DNA of 64,000 nucleotides from Kappaphycus alvarezii. Lineage: Eukaryota; Rhodophyta; Florideophyceae; Gigartinales; Solieriaceae. Position numbers and translations under genes: made by a program. Positions 22,110 to 32,987 of the stretch are shown here, in pieces (position 1 is the stretch's first letter; every line of letters begins with the position of its first letter). The stretch lies in NCBI GenBank assembly GCA_002205965.3, contig NADL03000739.1:434001-498000 (forward strand). The letters are read 5' to 3'. The notes under the pieces are model-generated. The model worked only from the letters and a program-made list of their open reading frames with translations. It was not told where the DNA came from and made no database searches.

Positions 22110-22354
22110 AGCAACCTACAACGATCCCGCCCTAACTTCTCCCATCGTCATTTCCAAATTTACTTCCATTTTATCTAGATATTTTTATACTGTATTTAAC
22201 CCTCTGAATCGACCCCGAATCAAGTCCCTTTTCCCTTTTAGCTTACCTCCTCCTCCAAATTCGCCATTTTTGAGAAGAAGGGCGCAAATGCACTACTGCA
22301 AAATCCCTTCCAGATTTATTTTACCTATTCCTAATCTATAGAACCTGCCCCGGG

Positions 22355-22900
22355 AGCCTATTTAAACCCCTTTATTCTAAGTTCCAAATGCCCCCGATCA
22401 TTTTACTCATCACCTTTCTCCCCCACACACCCAAAACACCCTACATTGCCTCCGTTCCCCAACGTCTATCAAAATGAACAACCTTCGCCCCTCTGTCCGT
22501 ATTTCCAAAAACCGCCCTTCCCGTCCATCAATGGCCTTCGTCTCGCCGCCTACGGGCCAACCGATGCCGACGACTACATCCGGCGGCAAACAAAAAAGCA
22601 AATCATCGAGTTCGTTCGCCGCCTCTTCATAGAAGAAGAAGCGAGGGAGGTAAGTGAGGGAGAGGCTGAGAAGGTCGAGGAGAGAGCGGGGAGTCCTTCG
22701 AGGAATGGTTAGCCCCTGAGCTAGTGTACGAGGCTGGGGAGAAGGATGAGGAGGAGGAAGAGGAGGAAGAGAATGGGGAGGAGGAGGAGGAGAGGGAACA
22801 GGGGGCATGGAAAGTGTTGGACTGGTGGGGCCTGGAAAGGAGAGTATGGATCAAGTTGTGCCCACGATGGAACCGGATGGAGATATCTTTAGTAGTCTAG
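22355..22900 (+). CDS. Candidate small host gene with TATA box
   Basis: A TATA-like ctatttaaac at about 22360 is followed 110 bp later by tcaaaATG at 22474. That frame runs 52 codons (MNNLRPSVRISKNRPSRPSM..., Ser/Thr/Lys-rich) to a stop near 22630. In the next frame an open stretch containing LRLAAYGPTDADDYIRRQTK and FVRRLFIEEEARE ends at GAG|GTAAGTGAGG (22649), a good 5' splice site. A Glu-rich stretch at 22710-22895 ends WKVLDWWGLERRVW and could be a second exon. Promoter, splice site and acidic exon together suggest a real gene whose frame is disturbed by one indel. Function unknown. Confidence 0.35.
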
Positions 22901-23944
22901 ATATCTCCCAGGGGGAATAGAGAGTTGTGAGCCATTCGCAGATATTTGTGGGGACTGCTTGGACAGCATGGATATTTTAGAGGAGTTGTTTGGATCTGAT
23001 TTAGAGAATGGGAAATAAGAGGACCTCATTGATTGTTAGTTTCTTAAGTATCTTTTGCTTAGGGCATATTGTCCACACAAAGTATTTTTATGAATTTCTT
23101 GGTATCTTCTGTAGTTTTGTTCGGACTTTAGGGGTAGCCAAAAGTCTATATAAGCTGAGTAAACTGCCTCCTCATGGAGAAGTCAAGCAAGTTGGCAGAC
23201 AACTTCAAGCCAAGTCCCGAGTAGTAGGAAGTTGAGAGTCAACTTCAGACTCAAGAAAAATTTTTCTTACGCTAGTCGCAGAGCGTCGGTGGTAGACCCT
23301 GCCCCTTTTATACTTGCTTGTAACTTCCTCAACTCTCTCTATATACACTCCCTTTTGTTCGTTCAACAATACCACGGTAGCACTTTTTTCGCTCGCAACA
23401 CCTCCTTCTCAGGGTAATTGGTTCTGAGGATCTCTTCCCCCGCCGATTTACCCCTATCAGATAGTGCGTATCACATTCTTCTCTATCCACCGCTGCCCCT
23501 CGGTGAAAGTACGTGCAACCGTCCACGGCTTCCGGAGCATCGCGAAGCTATCCTTCTTGTCCTTCGTAAGCACAAAGATAGCGTTCGCTATGGAACATCG
23601 CAGCACATCACCATACATGCACTTGGCAAACACCTTCGTGGAAAAACTCTGGAACTCCATCACATTTCGTGTTTGACCTCAATTTTCCCGCCACCCACTC
23701 GCAACGGAATTCCAACGCGGTCCATACAGTCTTGGAACAACCTCTGCAAGTACTCTACCTCATCCACTACGGCCATCTGCAACCCAACGCGAAAATATGA
23801 TTTTCGTTGAACAACCTTTCCGGACGTCCGTTAGCAGCAACGTCCTGCGGTAGAGTCCTCGGCCATATGGCGAAGAACGGAACCTCTTCAAAATGGGATG
23901 GTCGGTCCTGTTTGGCCCCTGACCATCGCCCATCCAACGTACGC
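22901..23944. other. No gene recognised; possible promoter or LTR-like segment
   Basis: At 23290-23420 there are TATA-like ttttatacttg and ctatatacactc motifs and a repeated caagttggcag-type sequence just before, recalling an LTR or a promoter. Open frames on both strands at 23418-24039 (up to 130 codons) have no recognisable domain. The right end is the LINE B 3' UTR. Confidence 0.3.
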
Positions 23945-25140
23945 TTCATCCACCAAATGGGGAAACATTCGGGTGTTTTACTCATGGAAGGTATATCCGA
24001 TCTATCCCATGGTTTTCCAGACAACCACAATCGGCTCAAAAAGGGTATTCCGACACCGTAATGGGAAGGAACTACGCTCCTTAAAATGCTACCTTCAGGC
24101 CAGCCACCAAGCAGGCCGCATTGGACATGACGGCTGCTGCAGCGTGCCTTTGCATCAGAACTCCCGAACCTTTCCGTACGTCTCCAGTGCCCTCACAGCT
24201 ACGTTCCTGTGTAAATGGGGGGTTAATTACTGTGGTAGATATGTGGGTTGGTATCCAGTAAATTTGTACCGAAGCGTAGATATCGTATCATATTCCTTGC
24301 CACGTCATTTAACACTGCACATGCATCCGGGTGCCAACCTCCAAGAGTGGAGATTGGCACAGGCACGAGCCTACCTCTGGTGGAGGTCGCGATAAAGGAT
24401 TGATATCTTCTCTGCTTTGCATTTCGCGCCGCATTCAGAGAGGACATCGGGTTGAAGGCCCTCACTCTTCTGTTGGAGGGAGCGAGGGGATTCACGAAGG
24501 TAACATCAAAAAAGTCGGTCCCTCCGCTGCTCCCATTGCCTGGATGTCTGGTCTCGTGCGGTGGAGACCATGGCGTGGCTCTACAACAGGATGACGAGCA
24601 GCTCTTGCCAGTCTTTCGCGAGAAGGGTTACTTGGCGATCGTGTCGGTTGATCCGTTGGGCTCCATGCAAGCAGTGCATCAGGTGATCGCCATGTACATC
24701 GAGTGTGTCCGGGCAATTCCTTCTCGGGCTTGGCGTGCCAGGCTGAAAAAGTGGGACTTGACAGTAGTATTGAAGCCACACCGAGAATTCTCGAGGGTCA
24801 ATGCTTGTCTGTAGTCCGGGGCATTGGGACAATACACTCATTCCTTGGCTCCCGGGAGGGCCATAGACGCGCGAAACCCCTACCTCCTCGAATCCCCAAG
24901 AGGAATTCGTTCATGCACTGCTTCATGGATTGCGTCCGTCAGCGTCTTTTGCGATGGTGTTTTTTGCGAGCAAATTACACTAAACGGGATAATCCTAGAC
25001 GGCAGGCAAGAGGTCGGCCACCTCCGATGGCACCTGCAGCTGCTTCGTATGTTCCTAGCTCCTTAATAGGCGTTGGGAGCAAGGTCTTGCAAAGCTTGCT
25101 AAATCCACCAAATGCCATTTCGATCTGCGCAGTACCTTCC
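23945..25140 (-). mobile_element. LINE family B, 5'-truncated copy with C-terminal endonuclease
   Basis: Minus strand, from the end of RT to the 3' UTR. Seen: SVWLQYYCQVPLF, CPDTLDVHGDHLMHCLHGAQ and RINRHDRQV, the CCHC finger plus RHD motif of R2-type restriction-like endonucleases; then NPLAPSNRRVRAF, QRRYQSFIATSTRGRLVP and GGWHPDACAVLN; then QRHAA and a stop. The 3' UTR matches the copy at 6.9-7.06 kb. Several frame breaks are present. An 85-bp foreign insertion with TTCC repeats on each side lies at 24208-24292. Confidence 0.78.
24208..24292 (+). mobile_element. 85-bp insertion in LINE B with TTCC target duplication
   Basis: The LINE copy at 6.75 kb lacks these bases, and here they are bracketed by ttcc (24204-24207 and 24293-24296). 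The insert starts tgtgtaaatggggggttaat and continues tactgtggtag. The same roughly 33 bases recur at 57998-58030. There are no obvious inverted ends. It may be a tiny non-autonomous element. Confidence 0.6.
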
Positions 25141-25669
25141 CCAATCCTCTATGTCATCGTGGCCTAAACCCAACAACTTCCAGTCTTGCTCATCAAGTGT
25201 CAAATAAATGTCAGCGTTAACCTCAACTTCGCGCGCCTCACCGCTAGCCCCACCGGCCCCACCGGCTGCAAACGTCCGCGATAACCGGTTCGAGTCCTCG
25301 TACAGTTGATGTCGCCGGTGAAGCGTGGGGAGCAGTGATCGCCGTCAACAGGGGGGAGTTTGATTGATATAAACTAATCTGGAATTTCTATAAGTTTCGA
25401 CGGCGTGAAATGGGGGAATAAAAAGCGCTCTGGCCGGAGCAATCGCGGGAGCGCCCCTGGTAATTTGCCGTACCCGTTCGTTCCTTCCCCGTCACTCCCT
25501 GATCCTACCTTCCACCAACTCCTTCAACTTCCTCCTGTCCGCTCCTTCCTCGCTACCCCATCTCCGCATACCATAGTAATGCACCGTAGGTAAGAATTAC
25601 TTTACCAAAGACATGTGCAGGTGCATCATGTATAGTCTTGAATACCCCACTGTAACAAACCTAAAACAA
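25141..25669. other. Spacer between LINE B and LINE A copies
   Basis: No coding frame recognised. It contains a GC-rich run of ccccaccggc repeats near 25248-25268 and a B-box-like ggttcgagtcc at 25288, but no tRNA fold. The LINE A 3' UTR begins at the right edge. Confidence 0.4.
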
Positions 25670-26400
25670 TTAGGTTTGAATAGGGTGGCTAAACTCTGCA
25701 TGTTGTGGGGCGCGACATAATACAGACGCCGCACACGTGGACCAAATCGCATAACTAAGCTGCTGATAAAGCCGAGTCTTCACTCCTCCCGCCGAGCATG
25801 CGCTGCGGGTTGCGACAGCGGCCGCGTATTCGTCGATTACCTTGACGTCGTCGCAGACGGCGATCCAAGTGAGTCGAAGGCTAGCGGCACAAACTTCCAT
25901 CCCAGTTTTGATCGTCCTGGGAGGGCTTCACCGGGGATGGCTGCTACTTTGCTGGCAAGCTCCCTATTTTTCCGTCTTTCCGCTGCATTGGCAACGGCGC
26001 GCGCCTCACGCGCTCCAATGGACATGAACCCCTCTTGGAATGGCGATGTTACTGTGACGTCGTACGCCACCGGGAGGGGCGGCAAGGTGTTGATCTCTTC
26101 CGATCTCGGGTACACTAGAATGTCGGCAGGCCGTGCATTCAGTCCGGGAAGTAAGTATTTCACCTCATATTGGACGCCGACTCCTGCTGCTTTGAACAGT
26201 TGTCGGCCAAATACCTTCACCACGGCATTGTGCCGGTTAGTCCATCCCAGGCCTTTTTTGCAAAAATCCGCGCATGGTCACCTCGGTTGTCCATGGGCCT
26301 GTTGCACTCCGGCATTGCAGCGGCACAGTGTCGTCAAACACGTGAACTCCCAGGTGGCGGCGTAGCATCACTGACCACATCTTATTATAGGTCCGGCTGA
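25670..26400 (-). pseudogene. Restriction-like endonuclease region of LINE family A
   Basis: Nicks one DNA strand of the target to start reverse transcription. Seen: a cysteine/histidine cluster with RGDHA and C..., then NRHNAVVKVFG, then PGLNARPADILVYPRSEEI and PVAYDVTVTSPFQEG. The Pro-Ala-Asp and Asp-Val-Thr positions fit a PD-(D/E)xK nuclease core. FVPLAFDSLG and a final helix RLYQQLSYAIWSTCAASVL close the protein. The last segment is repeated as isolated 3' fragments at 31.5 kb and 44.7 kb. Confidence 0.75.
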
Positions 26401-26738
26401 CCACAGACGGATGTGCGGTGAGAAAGGCTGCAGCAGGCGTCTCTAAGTATGCCTGGCGGCGGATCCTTCGCCGAATATCAGCTTCCGTATGCAGCGTAGT
26501 GCTTGGGTACCTCTCCCATTCGTCTTCTTTCCAGAATACCTTTGCTGCCGACTTGCACCAGGCTCGATATAAAATACTGTGTGTATTATCGGGCTTGTTT
26601 GCAAGATTGGCCGCTGTCAGCGTTTCTGGGAGACCACCGTGTCCGTCGGAGAAGCTTGGGTGGAGTCGTCGGACAAACTCGAGAAGGTGGGTATCAGCAT
26701 GTGCATAGCTTTGTGCACGGTGGTGCGCTACGCTAGGA

Positions 26739-28045
26739 TCATCGGGGCATGTCACTTGTTCGGAGTCGATGACGCTGGCCGCATACGACGCTAGATTCAG
26801 CGTTGCCACGGGTGTGAATCCGTGGCCTCCGAGGCGCAGCGGAAGAGCCACTTGCTGACGGACCGCACTTGTCATCGGCACGTTGTTTGACCGCGTAATA
26901 TTCCATCTGTTCTTGGTCAAATCTCATTGCCAGGACGCTTGTTGCACTCGGCGGTGTTAGCTTCATCACATGATGTAGCTTGCATGCCGAGGCACAAACG
27001 CGGTGGAGGTGGAACCGGATGCGAGCATCCCCAATCCCATCGATCAGCGATAGCGTGTTTTTGCATCCTGCAATTTTTTCATTGAGAAAGTTCTCCATGA
27101 ATTCAGGCGAACCGATCGGGGCGCCGAGGAGGTCAATGCCGTGATTTGAGAAGTTCTCATTTGGAAAGCGGTGCAGTAGGGGTGTCTCAGTGGCAGGGTG
27201 GCGCGGCCAGAATAGGCGTGTCTTCGCCGGGTTTAGATACAGGCCATGATCAGGTCCCTTAGACCTCAGGATCTCGACAGCCTTGTCGAGCTCAGTGTGA
27301 TTGCCTACCAGGGTGCAGTCATCCGCATACCATCTGTGTAAATGGAGTTGGGTCTGATCGGAAATTTCTCTTGCCAGTGGGTGTATGACAAGGGAGAACA
27401 TCAACATACTTGCTGGGTCCCCTTGTTGCATCCCTTCTTGGCTGGGGATGTCTTGTGTCGATGCCGCAGGCAAGATTAGGGACGGCATTTGACGGGCATA
27501 CACCATGTTCAGAAAACGGCATAACGACGGCACTTTGGTCGGCAGGAGGTCGATCATTTTCTGTCTCGAAAAGCGGTTGAACGCATTATGTGCATCCACT
27601 GAAACCAGCGCGTAGTCCTCATCTTCACCTTGGGTGGAGACCAGTCTTCGGGCTTCGTGTACGATAGAATCCAGTCCACAGTGCACTCCGTTGGCCACCT
27701 GTAGTGGAGCGAGGTATTCCCTCGTGTCTTCCAATGCCTGGGGTAAGAGCACTTTCGTCACCAGTCGCCGCAAGGCCGTCCCAATTGCAATGGGGCGGAT
27801 CTTGTCTGGCCGGGGTTGGATCGGCAACAGTGTCGCAGAGGAGATAAGGGGATTGTCTCATTTGGGAGGTCTCCATGAGCTAGTCTCGACACAACAGCTG
27901 TTAGTACCGAGATACCCGTCACCCCAGCTTCAGGGCTCACCCGTGTGTTGGCCAGCAGGTGCAGGAGTCGCGGTGACATTCTGTCGGGGCCAGGTGCGGA
28001 GTTAGGGTTCAGGCGTCGGACCGCGCGTAGAACCGTTTCCTCCAA
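26739..28045 (-). pseudogene. Reverse transcriptase domain of LINE family A
   Basis: Copies element RNA into DNA primed from nicked target DNA. The longest open part, 27827-26739, holds 362 codons with fingers and palm motifs in order: RPIAIGTALRRLVTKVL, the DYALVSVDAHNAFN block (first catalytic Asp), MQQGDPASMLMFSLV, and HRWYADDCTLVG with the YADD pair. GLYLNPAKTRLFW corresponds to RT motif D/E. The preceding motif 0/1 block (APGPDRMSP) is in another frame, so one frame break lies near 27.8 kb. Confidence 0.88.
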
Positions 28046-29557
28046 ATGTCCGCCGGGAGCGGCAAGTCTCTCGCTTCTATGGCTCTCACCGGAGACTGCG
28101 GTGCTGGGTGCAGTTTTCGCAGGCTTTCGATGACTTGCGGGTCACGCACGTCAGCAATGTGCGACTGGTGCAGGGTGCGCATTGCACGCCCATATTGCGC
28201 ATCTGCAGCAAGATGGGCTGCCCTGCGGAATTTTGCTTCGCGCATTGCGTCGTTCTGTTGAGGACGTGGTCGGACCACTCGTTCTTCTTTGACGTGGTGT
28301 GCTTGAATCGCCTCTGTCCACAAATCGGCCCATTCACCTGCAGAAGCGCGGCGTATTCGCTCGCGGAGTGCTTGGCTTTGTCTTGTCTTGGATTGCCACC
28401 CGGCTTCCCCCGCATTAACCGTCGTAAGACTGCAGTGGGAAGTAGGTGAATCCTGAGGAAGGCAGAGTGGACGACATCGGGATTCCGAGCATTGGCTGCG
28501 GCGCGAAAAAGTGAGATCAGTAAGATCGCGAGGCTATGCAAGCAGGTCCCGGGGATGCGGTCAAAGATGTCAGAAGGCCGCAGCGGGCTGTGCAGCGCAT
28601 CATGTACTGACGGAAGGAGAACATTCAACGGGGAGCTCTCTTGGTTGTGGGTGGGCATATGTACAGGGGTAGGGGGGAAAAGCGAAGCTGGAGGAGACTA
28701 GTTGCGAGATGCTTTAGTTCCCTTGTCTCCTGCAGTAGGACCACGGGAGAGCTTTGCCTTCTTCGTTTGCATGTCCAGCATGCGTTGGGAAGGGGCGCGA
28801 GTGCGGTTTGCACGCAGTTCCGTCGTCTTCGCCGAGGAAGAGGGGTTCCCGGGACGATTAGAGTGAATGTCCTTTGGCCGTTGGGCGACAGATCCCTTCT
28901 GTTGTGATGCGACCCTGTTGGCTGTCTTGACAGGCGTTGGGTCTGCAGTTGTGTCGGGATTGGAGGTTTTGCCTGTCACGGGTGGCATTTCATCCTCGGG
29001 TTCTTCTAAGGGTGCATCATTTTCTTGTTGGTCGATTTGGGTGTGTGGGGCTGTATCAGTTTTGGTCGCAGTGGGACTTTCGGTCCGGAAGTGTTGTCCT
29101 TGGATGCTTCAGCATCTGAGTCAATCTTTGGGGGAGCGAGTTCTCGCATCCCGCGTAGAACTTCGTGATGAAGTTTTCCACGAAGGCATCCCTCTTGGGA
29201 GGGTTGCTGCTGCTGCGTCGACGAGGCGGGTGATTGCTCCCGCCAGGGCTTTGCGGTTTTCCATTGTGATTTCGGAGGCCACGGTCTTGAGCTTTGCGAC
29301 TTCGCGCGCAGCAGCGACGCAAGTGCCAACTTTCCACTCGGTTGTGGGGAGCTCGGCGATGAGCTCAGAAAGCGAGTTTGGGGAAAGGCGAGCACCATTG
29401 TAAATGTTGGGATCTCCTGGAGTATTTTCAGGAGATCTTGGGAGTCCGCGGCGTAGTGCACAACAATTGTCCAGTCTCCCGATGTAAGGAGGGCGTGCTT
29501 GGGCAGGTGTACTCTAGCATCTTCGGCTGCAATTAGCAAGCAATGCACCGTAAGTTA

Positions 29558-29593
29558 TACAGTACTGTACTGTACAGTACAGTGCAGTACTGG
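29558..29593. repeat. TACTGTACAGTA palindrome cluster between head-to-head LINEs
   Basis: Overlapping palindromes built on acagtactgtactgtacag, sitting exactly between the 5' side of LINE A (minus) and the left end of the LINE B copy (plus). Confidence 0.7.
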
Positions 29594-29599
29594 AAGTTG

Positions 29600-31432
29600 G
29601 ATACTGTGGGTGTGGAGAAACAAGACTCCTGCCGAAAAGCCTCAACCACGTGTAGCCAGGAAATGCCGCACCAGGTGTGGCGGACGCCATTGTTCGCACA
29701 GAACTGTTTCCGTGGGTGTTGTATTGCTATGCAACTGCGCCGGCGCACTTGTGGATTGGTCGCCATATTCTCCGAAGCGTGCGAGGAACACAACAGGGGG
29801 ACAACTCGGCGGGCTCCTTTCGACTTAGTTTCGCACCCCCTCATACTCAAAATCCAGGAGCTCTTGGCTCTGGTTCTGTGGAAGATGAGACCATGGGCCA
29901 ACTGTTGCTCCAGCTATGGTATCACGATGACGGGTACATCATCGCGCGTCACGAACAATTTCTCCGAGCCTTCGACATCCTTTCTTCGCTGGACGTCACT
30001 AGCAGGGGTCTGCATCTGTCCCTTCCGAAATGCAAGGCCTGGTGGTCTACTGCTCCGCCGGAGTCAGTACAAGTGCCTCTACCCGATGGAGCTAACTCAA
30101 GAATACAGCGAAGGAACACTTGTGCTTAACGCCCCTGTCGGCTCAGAGGCATTCACCACGCAACACGTCACAGCCCACGTCCAATCACTCCGTCATTTCT
30201 CGAGGCTATCGTTAGCCTGGAGAATACGCAAGTAGCCTTTCAGCTCCTTCGGAACTGCTTCGGGGTCTGCAAGATTGGTTACTTGCTGCGCGTGGTGCCG
30301 GCATCGTCCTCCGCCTAGGGTGCAACACATTTCGATGATATGATGGAGCAGTGTCTCAGGCAGGGGGAGTCCTGGACTCTGAGGTTTTTCGCGAGCTACA
30401 ACTCCAGTGAAACCAAAAGATCCTAAGAAGTCCTCCCTTGGAATCGGCTTGACATCGGCCAGAAACATCGCTGCCTCCGCCTTCCTTGCTTCCAGCTCGA
30501 CGGCCAACAGTGTACTGCGCGCTATTCTCCCTGCGCCAATCAGGGAATTGACAACCTATGAATCGGCCATAGATGCTCATCGGCGATGGTCCCATTCCTG
30601 CCTGCGCTCATCACTTGTACGTTTTAGTGCCTTTTGCTCAACTAAAACACCATCGCAGCAGACACTAACAGAGTCCATCCATGAAGCAGTGCAAGAAGGA
30701 ATTCCTCTCGGGGACCAAAGGAGACAGGCATTCCGGGTCTCTATGGCTCTCCCAGGTGCCAAAGACTGGGTCTTCTGCGCCCCATGCCCCGGACTCAAGA
30801 CCAGTATTGAACCCCGAATTCATGGTGTGGCTCCAATACTACTTTCAATCCCCCTTTTCTGCCCTGGTACCCCGTGCCCTCGCCGCCGCTGCCCAGAGAT
30901 TCTCGACTGTTTTGGCGACCATCTCATGCATTGCTTGCATGGAGGGCACCGCATCCGGCGACATGACTGTCAGGCTGTCCTCGCACAGGACTTGCAAAAG
31001 GCAGCACGCCACCCAGCCGTCGAGCCCCGGAATGTACTCCACCGCAAAGACCGGAATTCGTGCGATGGGAAGTAATGGAGGCACAGATTTCTTCGACGCT
31101 ACATTCGTTAACCCTCTAGCGCCCCCAACAGGAGAGTGCGCACGTTTAGCCCGCTCATCTTGCTCAGCGCTGCAATATCCGCAAAGAGGAGGAGATATCA
31201 GTCCTTCATTGCCACCACGACCAGTAGTCGGCTTGTGCCTATCCCAATTTCTACCTTAGGAGGCTGGCACCCGGATGCCGACTCAGTGCTTACCTTCATC
31301 GTCCGGGGTGTCGCTGTGAAGGCGATGAAGACCTACGGAAAGGTCCGAGCAGTGCGCTCTCAAAGGCACGCTGCAACTGCTGTAATGTCCAACACAGCAT
31401 GCTTGATGGCTAGTCTTGAGCCGCTACTTTAG
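29600..31432 (+). mobile_element. LINE family B, 5'-truncated copy with RT and endonuclease
   Basis: Plus strand, starting within RT. Seen: RGTQQGDNSAGSFRLSFAP (RT motif B), LQLWYHDDGYIIARHEQF with the YHDD catalytic pair, and GLHLSLPKCKAWW. After a frame break come ALPGAKDWVFC and CPRRRCPEILDCFGDHLMHC with RIRRHD (CCHC finger of the endonuclease), a GGTDFFDATFVNPLAP stretch (nuclease core), RRRYQSFIATTTSSRLVPI, GGWHPDADSVLTF and QRHAATAVMSNTACLMAS, then a stop at 31432. At least four frame breaks are present. The element differs clearly from family A in every motif, so two RLE-type LINE lineages coexist. Confidence 0.82.
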
Positions 31433-31439
31433 AGAAGGA

Positions 31440-31658
31440 TACAGTGTAGATATCAGTGCGAATACTAGCTATCTGACGGAATATACTGGGACACAGCCGC
31501 CCACATCTTTCAATATTAAAGAACCCATCCTTTTTCCCCCTTTTCGCAGCTACATCTGCCACCGTATCAGTTGCGCTTTGTGGTCGTCGGTGGCTATGGC
31601 CATCATATCGCGCGCTCCACTGCACGTGGCCGACTTGGTCCATCCAGTTAGTTCTTAA
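31440..31658 (+). mobile_element. LINE family A, extreme 3' fragment
   Basis: Encodes YICHRISCALWSSVAMAIIS followed by RAPLHVADLVHPVSS and a stop. It corresponds residue by residue to the LINE A ending RLYQQLSYAIWSTCAASVLC...RAPQHAEFSHPIQT at 25.7 kb. It is a strongly 5'-truncated insertion directly after the LINE B 3' end. Confidence 0.6.
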
Positions 31659-32987
31659 CTGAATAGTCGCAGTCGATGCACACTCAAGATAGGCAATGAG
31701 TAAAGATCCTCTTCTCAGGCTTATATTGTCCGGGTAATCTTGCGAATGGATACTGTAATGCAAGTAAAAGAAATGGCCTTGTTTGGCGAAATTGAATATG
31801 CATTATAATAGCCTTTCAAGATGCATGTGGTGGCATGGTCGAAGACAGCGAAACATAAGCGATGGGGCATAGAACTGTACAGTGATAGCTTCTCGTAGCT
31901 GCAGAAGCTGTCTTTCGGTGAGGGGATTGTTCCAGAGGAGTTGCATGGAAACTATTTGATGTAAACTGTTTACAAATGGTGTGGATTGCACCTGTGTGGG
32001 GCGTACTCGTGGAGCCTAGGTGCGTGAATGGGGTTTGTTTACTGGGAGCTGTGCCAAGGCTGAGGGTTTTATGAATATTCATTCACAGTAGGTCGGATCG
32101 TGTTTCTCTCAGTACCGCACTTGTGGCTTTATCCTATTTCAATGAAATTTTTGCCATAATCAAAAGCATCCTCTGAAAACCGTACGGTATGGCAGGGACA
32201 CAGCAGAGTCGAGAGATGAGTCCAGCACTGCGCAGTACAGTATCCTCCATAGGTACAACGCAAAAACCTACTTTACGTAATACAGTACGGTACAATAATC
32301 TGATCCAGTTAAAATCAATCGCTTGCATTTTCTAGGATACACTCCAAAAAGGCACAGATACAGCCTCTTAGAGCTACAAAAATAATGTTGAAACGTGCCA
32401 TTTCTTGGAATGCAAAGCCGCCACTACTGTACAGTACAGTACAACATTCAATACCAATTTGTGTTTGGCAGATTGCCACGCACGTGTTTCCTTACAACGT
32501 TTTCCGCTTTACATTCGCGTTTCACATTTTAGAATGAAACAGCTGCGTGGTACATATACAAAACGCTCGTCATCTGAATCGATGCATTCATCGACCGAAA
32601 CAAAATCATCCTTATTTTGATGTCAAACACCGCAGTCTCTGCCCTCATTTCCTTCCCGTCGCCCATCTCCCCCGTTTTCCCAACCCTCCTCCTTCATCGC
32701 AGTTCCCACAAACTGCCTATCTGCACGCATTCTCATCTTCTCAATGCAACCCAAGGCCTGGCATTAACCGTCGCACCCGCTCCGTAACCAATCTTACCCA
32801 ACCAATTTCCCATCACATGCACTTCTTCATTAGCACCTCCTTTCCATCCCTCCCCCTCCTCGCCTCCCCAAGCGCTCCTTCTAATCCCCTCCTTCCGCCC
32901 GCTCGCTGAATTCATTCACCCTTGCAACTTCACATAACAACCCCAGTCCTCTTAATTCCTCCCTCTCATCCCCCAACTCCATAAACC
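31659..32987. other. Intergenic with palindrome motifs
   Basis: No gene recognised. TACAGTAC-type motifs lie near 32232, 32282 and 32428-32443. The last 350 bp before the receptor-like gene are C/T-rich, as in a promoter or 5' UTR. Small open frames on either strand show only low-complexity products. Confidence 0.4.

Larger units (their letters stand above)
25670..29548 (-). mobile_element. LINE family A, near full length, with R2-type restriction-like endonuclease
   Basis: A non-LTR retrotransposon of about 3.9 kb on the minus strand. N-terminal part at 29548-28698: basic, Ser/Pro/Lys-rich, without a recognised zinc finger. Linker at 28323-28009: AAHLAADAQYGRAMRTL, typical of the segment before RT in these elements. 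RT at 28045-26739 with NPNSAPGPDRMSP, DYALVSVDAHNAFN, GMQQGDP and YADD. C-terminus at 26400-25670: a finger region with RHN (TNRHNAVVKVF), then RPADILVYPR and AYDVTVTSP, the PD..D core of the endonuclease, and LAFDSLG. The stop is at 25670. Frame breaks occur near 27790-27830, 26740-26920, 26230-26300 and 25840, so it is dead. Endonuclease placement after RT puts it with the R2/R4-type LINEs. Confidence 0.85.

Noticed and set aside
23898-24395. 165-codon plus-strand frame
   Set aside because: Lies antisense to the LINE B C-terminus and 3' UTR; no domain of its own.
25280-25310. B-box-like ggttcgagtcc suggesting a tRNA gene
   Set aside because: No A box at the right distance, and the T-arm stem does not pair.
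28867-29403. 178-codon plus-strand frame with membrane-like stretches
   Set aside because: Antisense to the basic N-terminal region of LINE A, whose Ser/Lys-rich codons create an open reverse frame.
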